64,000 bases of DNA from contig CAZTVG010000003.1 in NCBI GenBank assembly GCA_964617015.1, forward strand, positions 1 to 64,000. The letters are read 5' to 3'. This DNA is from ASMP01 sp964617015 (GTDB lineage Archaea; Nanobdellota; Nanobdellia; Pacearchaeales; GW2011-AR1). Shown here piece after piece: positions 60,602-64,000 of the stretch. A program made the translations under genes and the position numbers. Below the pieces are notes generated by a model. It was given only the letters and a program-made list of their open reading frames with translations, was not told the DNA's origin and did not search any database. Position 1 is the stretch's first letter, and every line of letters starts with the position of its first letter.

Positions 60602-60633
60602 ATGATAAATTTATCATATGTCTTATTTAAATG
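60599..60633 (-). promoter_or_regulatory. mer-like operon promoter and operator
   Basis: A perfect 22-bp palindrome at 60599-60620 has half-site CATATGATAAA and includes the ArsR start codon. A TATA box (CATTTAAATAAG on the minus strand, 60622-60633) lies about 27 bases before the ATG. The predicted transcription start is at the ATG, so the mRNA is leaderless and a bound ArsR dimer would cover the start site. Confidence 0.7.
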
Positions 60634-60669
60634 TTTCTCTAGAGTATTTAGATATAAATGTTCCCATAA

Positions 60670-61215
60670 TTAAAATCCAATTATAAAACTATTTATTCTG
60701 TCTTCATCGTAAAACTCAAGAACTTCAATCCTGTTGAGTTTTGTCAGAGCAATTTTAGCATCCATATTTGGGAAGGGAGAGACGTAAACATTTTCAGGGT
60801 ATTTTGTCGCAAAAGCCTCTAAATTTTCTATTAAACCACTTTCACACGTGTAATCATTACAATTATAATTAATTATAACTCCGGGCCTTCCTGTTCCATC
60901 TGCATGCTCCAACATATGTTTTTGGACAAGAATTGGCATGGGTTCTCTAAGCACGTGAGAAGCAGGGCTTGCCTCAACATGTCCTTGAAAATCTGTTGGT
61001 GGAAGCGTTTTTATGCCTGAAAACATGGCGAAAATTCCCCATATAATCAAACCCAAGATTATTAATCCTATCGACCAATTTCTTATTTTTTTTATGTTTA
61101 ACAACGGTTTTTCCTTCTTAACTTTTTCAGGATGTTTAGCAGCATTGTGCATGGCCAGTCCTTCCGCATCTTTAAAGTTTCTATCACAAATCTCACACCT
61201 AACTTTTTCAGCCAT
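60670..61215 (-). CDS. Zinc-finger, membrane-anchored DUF3105-like protein
   Basis: A 181-residue protein. Residues 1-30 are a C2H2 finger (VRCEICDRNFKDAEGLAMHN then AAKH), then one span (WSIGLIILGLIIWGIFAMF). The exported part fits DUF3105: ILVQKHMLEHADGTGRPGVI, INYNCNDYTC, YPENVYVSPFPNMDAKIALT and DRINSFI. CNDYTC is a possible disulfide or metal pair. The start overlaps the preceding stop by 1 base. Confidence 0.7.
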   Translation of the reverse strand: MAEKVRCEICDRNFKDAEGLAMHNAAKHPEKVKKEKPLLNIKKIRNWSIGLIILGLIIWGIFAMFSGIKTLPPTDFQGHVEASPASHVLREPMPILVQKHMLEHADGTGRPGVIINYNCNDYTCESGLIENLEAFATKYPENVYVSPFPNMDAKIALTKLNRIEVLEFYDEDRINSFIIGF

Positions 61216-61709
61216 TATATTTTACATACATTATCTCTGGTTAATAAAATTATAGAAAAACTCAAAAGACCAACAGAAGCTGCCTGAATTTCTAATCCAT
61301 ATAGAGGAAGAATAGCAAGCGTAGCTGTTATTCCAAATAATCCTAAAACAGCTGGAAACAAACCCACAAAACAACCAGGACAAGCTCCTCCAAGAATTCC
61401 TCCAAAGACACCCACAAAACCGAATCCACCACTACTTTTACTATTTACAGATCTCATCTCTTTGAATTTTATAATGGAAAGATTGACAGTTAATGCAACT
61501 AAAAAAGGAACCAACAGGAAATTAAGAACTACAAAAGGAACCAAGAACCAAGTAGCATATGAAGTAAGAATTGGAAGATTAACATACATTTGATTTACCC
61601 AGAGATTTAAAGCTATGTAAACTAAAAAAATTCCAATGAAATAAAATAAATATGGTTTTTCTGTAATACCTCTTTTTATCCTTTCAATTCTTCTTTTGTT
61701 TAATATCAT
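61215..61709 (-). CDS. CPGC membrane protein (164 aa)
   Basis: Four spans: YLFYFIGIFLVYIALNLWVN, ATWFLVPFVVLNFLLVPFLV, the Cys span GVFGGILGGACPGCFVGLFP and ITATLAILPLYGLEIQAASV. LGGACPGCxxxLFPxxLGLFG parallels LGACPAC of the protein at 56388-56816. It is co-transcribed with the DUF3105-like gene. No family name is known to me. Confidence 0.65.
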   Translation of the reverse strand: MILNKRRIERIKRGITEKPYLFYFIGIFLVYIALNLWVNQMYVNLPILTSYATWFLVPFVVLNFLLVPFLVALTVNLSIIKFKEMRSVNSKSSGGFGFVGVFGGILGGACPGCFVGLFPAVLGLFGITATLAILPLYGLEIQAASVGLLSFSIILLTRDNVCKI

Positions 61710-61846
61710 TTTGTCACATTATTGTTTGCCAAATCTGCTTATTAATCTTTTCTAACACTGTAATTTAGGTATTTAATGCTTAGCTTGAAACATTAAAATA
61801 AAATTTGACAAGGTTTCATTAAATTTTGAGGTGTAATTTCTTAAAA

Positions 61847-62578
61847 TTATTTAACAGCATTTATTGCGGTTTCGAAGTTTGACCATGGTACAGCACCTGA
61901 AACAGCAACAGTATTTCCATTATCATTGTTTATAATAACAAAATAAGGAGTTCCTCTTCCGCCAGCAGCTGTTGCCTGAGCAGTTTCTTTGTTAACTTCT
62001 GAAGTGTATTTGCCACCATCCAAACAACTGTTAAATTCATTTGTATCAAATCCAAGCTGAGTAGCGTATGTTTTAAGACTGTCTACATCTAATGCTCCCT
62101 GGTTTGCAAACAATATATCATGATATTCCCAAAATTGTCCTTGGTCTTGTGCGCATAGTGAAGCTTCACCAGCTTTCTGTGCATATGGGTGTATGGAGTT
62201 TAAAGGGAATTGTTTATAGACAAGATTAACTTCTCCGTTCTTGAAATAATTACTGTTCCTTAAATCAGCTAAAGCATTGATATGTGATCTTGCACAGAAA
62301 GGGCACTGGAAATCAGAGAATTCCACAATAGAAATTTTAGCATCAGGGTCTCCTAGAATAGGATCATTATCCTCTATTTGGACTTTTACACTTCCGGTTG
62401 TTCCGGGAAGAGTTCCTGAGCCAGTATCAGTAGAAGTTCCTGAGCCGCTTCCCCCACCGCCACCAAAGCTAAATCCAAATCCTCCGAAAATAGAAATCAA
62501 AAATAATATTCCAAAAAGTACTGCAGCACCTTTCCATAAAGTGTCTTTTTTTATTGTTATTGTTTTTTCTTCAGACAT
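61847..62578 (-). CDS. DsbA-family thiol-disulfide protein
   Basis: A 243-residue protein. One N-terminal span (GAAVLFGILFLISIFGGFG) and a Gly/Ser/Thr linker lead to the exported domain: IVEFSDFQCPFCARSHINAL with CPFC, VYKQFPLNSIHPYAQKAGEA, WEYHDILFANQGALD, and cis-Pro GRGTPYFVI. Two more Cys (LCAQDQ, NSCLDGG) may form a structural disulfide. A Shine-Dalgarno AGAGGT precedes it. Confidence 0.88.
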   Translation of the reverse strand: MSEEKTITIKKDTLWKGAAVLFGILFLISIFGGFGFSFGGGGGSGSGTSTDTGSGTLPGTTGSVKVQIEDNDPILGDPDAKISIVEFSDFQCPFCARSHINALADLRNSNYFKNGEVNLVYKQFPLNSIHPYAQKAGEASLCAQDQGQFWEYHDILFANQGALDVDSLKTYATQLGFDTNEFNSCLDGGKYTSEVNKETAQATAAGGRGTPYFVIINNDNGNTVAVSGAVPWSNFETAINAVK

Positions 62579-62626
62579 TTTTTACCTCTTTTCATATGTT
62601 AAATTTATTATTTAAATCTTATGTTT

Positions 62627-63034
62627 TTAATTTACTATTAATTTTCCTCTCATTCCTGTGTGCCCGACACCACAGGAAACACTGCAACTGAAGATGAATG
62701 TTCCTTTTCTGTCTGCAGTAAATTCTATATTTACTGTTTGTCCTGGTGTTAAATATTCATTAATTCTATAATCAGGTATGGCAATACCATGTGCAACATC
62801 AATACTTGTGATACTTAATCTTACTTTATCTCCTTGGTTGACTGTGATTGTTGCAGGATCAAACTTCCATTGTTTAGCTATAATTGAGAATTCTTTTATC
62901 TCACCTGTAGGAACTGTTTGAGAATCTATATCTTGTATAATTTCACCAGATAAGTTGTTATTATCTCTGATTAAATAAATAATTGCGAAAATAGCTATAA
63001 GCGCAATAGCACTGATTATTACTATCTTATTCAT
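62627..63034 (-). CDS. CuA-type cupredoxin domain protein
   Basis: Start at 63034 (MNKIVIISAIALIAIFAIIY) because longer frames run into dph2. One membrane anchor, then a cupredoxin: IIAKQWKFDPATITVNQGDK, DVAHGIAIPDYRINEYL and FIFSCSVSCGVGHTGMRGKL. His plus CSVSCGxxHxxM are the CuA ligands of cytochrome oxidase subunit II, but no oxidase genes are near. It may carry electrons or copper at the membrane, next to DsbA. Confidence 0.85.
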   Translation of the reverse strand: MNKIVIISAIALIAIFAIIYLIRDNNNLSGEIIQDIDSQTVPTGEIKEFSIIAKQWKFDPATITVNQGDKVRLSITSIDVAHGIAIPDYRINEYLTPGQTVNIEFTADRKGTFIFSCSVSCGVGHTGMRGKLIVN

Positions 63035-63087
63035 TTTATTAAAGTTTAAATTAATACCAAAAATTTCTTTATTAAGCTTTGGTTTGA

Positions 63088-64000
63088 TTATACAAATCCT
63101 GTTTTGAGAAGATCTTCCCAAGATTTTTCTCCGAGACCAGCCAAAGCTTCTTTCATTGTCAAGATTGGCTTTGGATATTTTGCAAAATCATCCAGTGCAA
63201 TTCTTGGACACGCCAGTTCTATGAATACATCAATATGGTAAAAGTTCATTATCTTATCAGGAGTCAGTTCACTCATTGTTATTACAACCGCGTTTTTTCC
63301 TGCCTTCCTTAGTTTTTCAAGAAGGATTCTCGGAGAACCAAATTTCTGCCCTGGCTTTATCTCAATAATTATTCCTACATTTTTTGCTTCCCTGAGTTTT
63401 TCAATTGAAATAGCTCTTTGTTTCAGGATTTTTTCCCTTAAGCCAGCCATGCTTCTGACATCATCATTGTAAACATCCAGGAGTATTACCGGTTTCTCAA
63501 GGGCAAGTGCAGCACCCATGGAATGGAATTGGTTTCCTATTATTACAAAGCATTCCACTTCTTCCTGTATGGCTTTCAAGCCACGATATTCACAGCCTGT
63601 TATATGGCCTTCATAAGCATTTGTCCCTATTTTTTTGGAAAGAAGGACTTTTTTCCCATGGGCCTCATAAAAGCTTTTAATATTATTTATGTCGTGCCTG
63701 TGCTGGATTGAATAGGAAAGTCCAATGGTTTTGTATGACTTCAGGGAATCCAAGGATTTTTCCAAGAGTGGTTTTAAATTCAGAACATCCTGAACTTCAG
63801 CATAAAGAATAGGGAAATCAATTTTAATGAATTCAGCATGTCCAAAATGAACAATTAAATCCACAGAAAGAGCCTCTGCCTCCTGGACAGCAACAGAACA
63901 TGCGCCCCAGCAGGTCTCCCCGGAAAAAACAACTTCAATTCCAAGTTTTTCTATCCACTCTGAAATTTCTGTTGCATTTTGTTTAATGCCTTCTGCAAGC
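63088..64000 (-). CDS. dph2: Diphthamide synthase Dph2 (5' end outside window)
   Basis: The frame runs open to the window edge: 64000 back to the stop at 63088, at least 303 residues. The three Fe-S cluster Cys are visible in GETCWGACSVAVQEAEALSV, HITGCEYRGL and ELACPRIALDDF. DLIVHFGHAEF, YSIQHRHDI and IGNQFHSMGAALAL fit. Dph2 uses a non-canonical radical SAM reaction to start diphthamide on EF2. The N terminus is missing; an internal Met at 63864 is not the true start. Confidence 0.93.
   Translation of the reverse strand, partial: LAEGIKQNATEISEWIEKLGIEVVFSGETCWGACSVAVQEAEALSVDLIVHFGHAEFIKIDFPILYAEVQDVLNLKPLLEKSLDSLKSYKTIGLSYSIQHRHDINNIKSFYEAHGKKVLLSKKIGTNAYEGHITGCEYRGLKAIQEEVECFVIIGNQFHSMGAALALEKPVILLDVYNDDVRSMAGLREKILKQRAISIEKLREAKNVGIIIEIKPGQKFGSPRILLEKLRKAGKNAVVITMSELTPDKIMNFYHIDVFIELACPRIALDDFAKYPKPILTMKEALAGLGEKSWEDLLKTGFV

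Noticed and set aside
63088..63121. Longer start of the cupredoxin gene reaching into dph2
   Set aside because: The extra residues are not signal-like, and the ATG at 63034 gives a standard membrane anchor.

Overview
The window is archaeal and most likely comes from a DPANN genome of the Woesearchaeota/Pacearchaeota kind. Evidence: L7Ae, S28e, L24e and S6e ribosomal proteins, aIF2 gamma, aIF5B, Kae1, deoxyhypusine synthase and Dph2; low G+C; TATA-type promoters that often sit about 25 nt from the start codon (leaderless genes) mixed with a few strong Shine-Dalgarno genes; and a 49-residue basic protein of a type I associate with these lineages. It is a draft metagenome-style scaffold: a 100-N gap lies at 41583-41682 and both flanks carry the same 55 bases, so the gap is probably artificial.

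Layout. 1-2.7 kb: a toxin-antitoxin pair, an Obg/YchF-like GTPase, a metallopeptidase and a DUF192 protein. 3.3-7.9 kb: Kae1 followed by a relic of a second Kae1 3' end, then a B12-binding radical SAM enzyme and a bacterial-type cyclopropane fatty acid synthase. 8-9.1 kb: ribosomal cluster L7Ae/S28e/L24e with an unknown gene wedged in. 9.5-16.4 kb: DNA gyrase gyrB and gyrA, each interrupted by an intein; the two inteins are related, and the GyrA one carries an HNH homing endonuclease. 16.4-20.4 kb: two tandem paralogues, a second toxin-antitoxin pair, a PD-(D/E)XK nuclease and an M49-like peptidase. 20.5-36.4 kb: a cell-surface region with an acidic secreted protein, a frameshifted G+C-rich imported domain, a DUF5667 protein, a matrixin-like protease and a 2676-residue multi-Ig surface protein anchored by four membrane spans, interspersed with aIF2 gamma and deoxyhypusine synthase. 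36.5-40.7 kb: S6e, an NYN nuclease, aIF5B and a PlsY-like acyltransferase fused to a second membrane domain. 41-43.3 kb: PC4-like protein, DoxX protein, tRNA-Ser(CGA). 43.9-51 kb: superoxide dismutase and a SUF Fe-S assembly cluster (DUF1858, SufB, SufS, SufU, SufC) with no SufD, then a YHS/MauE-like protein.

51-64 kb is the most interesting part. A dense minus-strand run starts at a leaderless ArsR-type repressor that sits under a perfect 22-bp palindrome. It continues through a MerA-type mercuric reductase with a C-terminal Cys pair, NAD kinase, a small Cys-motif protein, a PQ-loop protein, a TlpA-like thioredoxin, a CPxC membrane protein, a MerT-like protein, a second small Cys-motif protein, a small membrane protein, a 40-residue metallothionein-like protein, an SPFH protein and a second disulfide oxidoreductase. 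Many of these genes overlap or are separated by 1-6 bases. I read it as a mercury or soft-metal/thiol-stress operon with several undescribed parts. A neighbouring cluster just upstream (CuA-like cupredoxin, DsbA-like protein, second CPxC membrane protein, zinc-finger DUF3105-like protein) looks functionally related. The window ends inside dph2.

Three other themes run across regions. Lipid genes of bacterial type (cfa and the PlsY fusion) are unexpected in an archaeon. Three toxin-antitoxin pairs are present. Ig-like surface domains are shared between separate surface genes.
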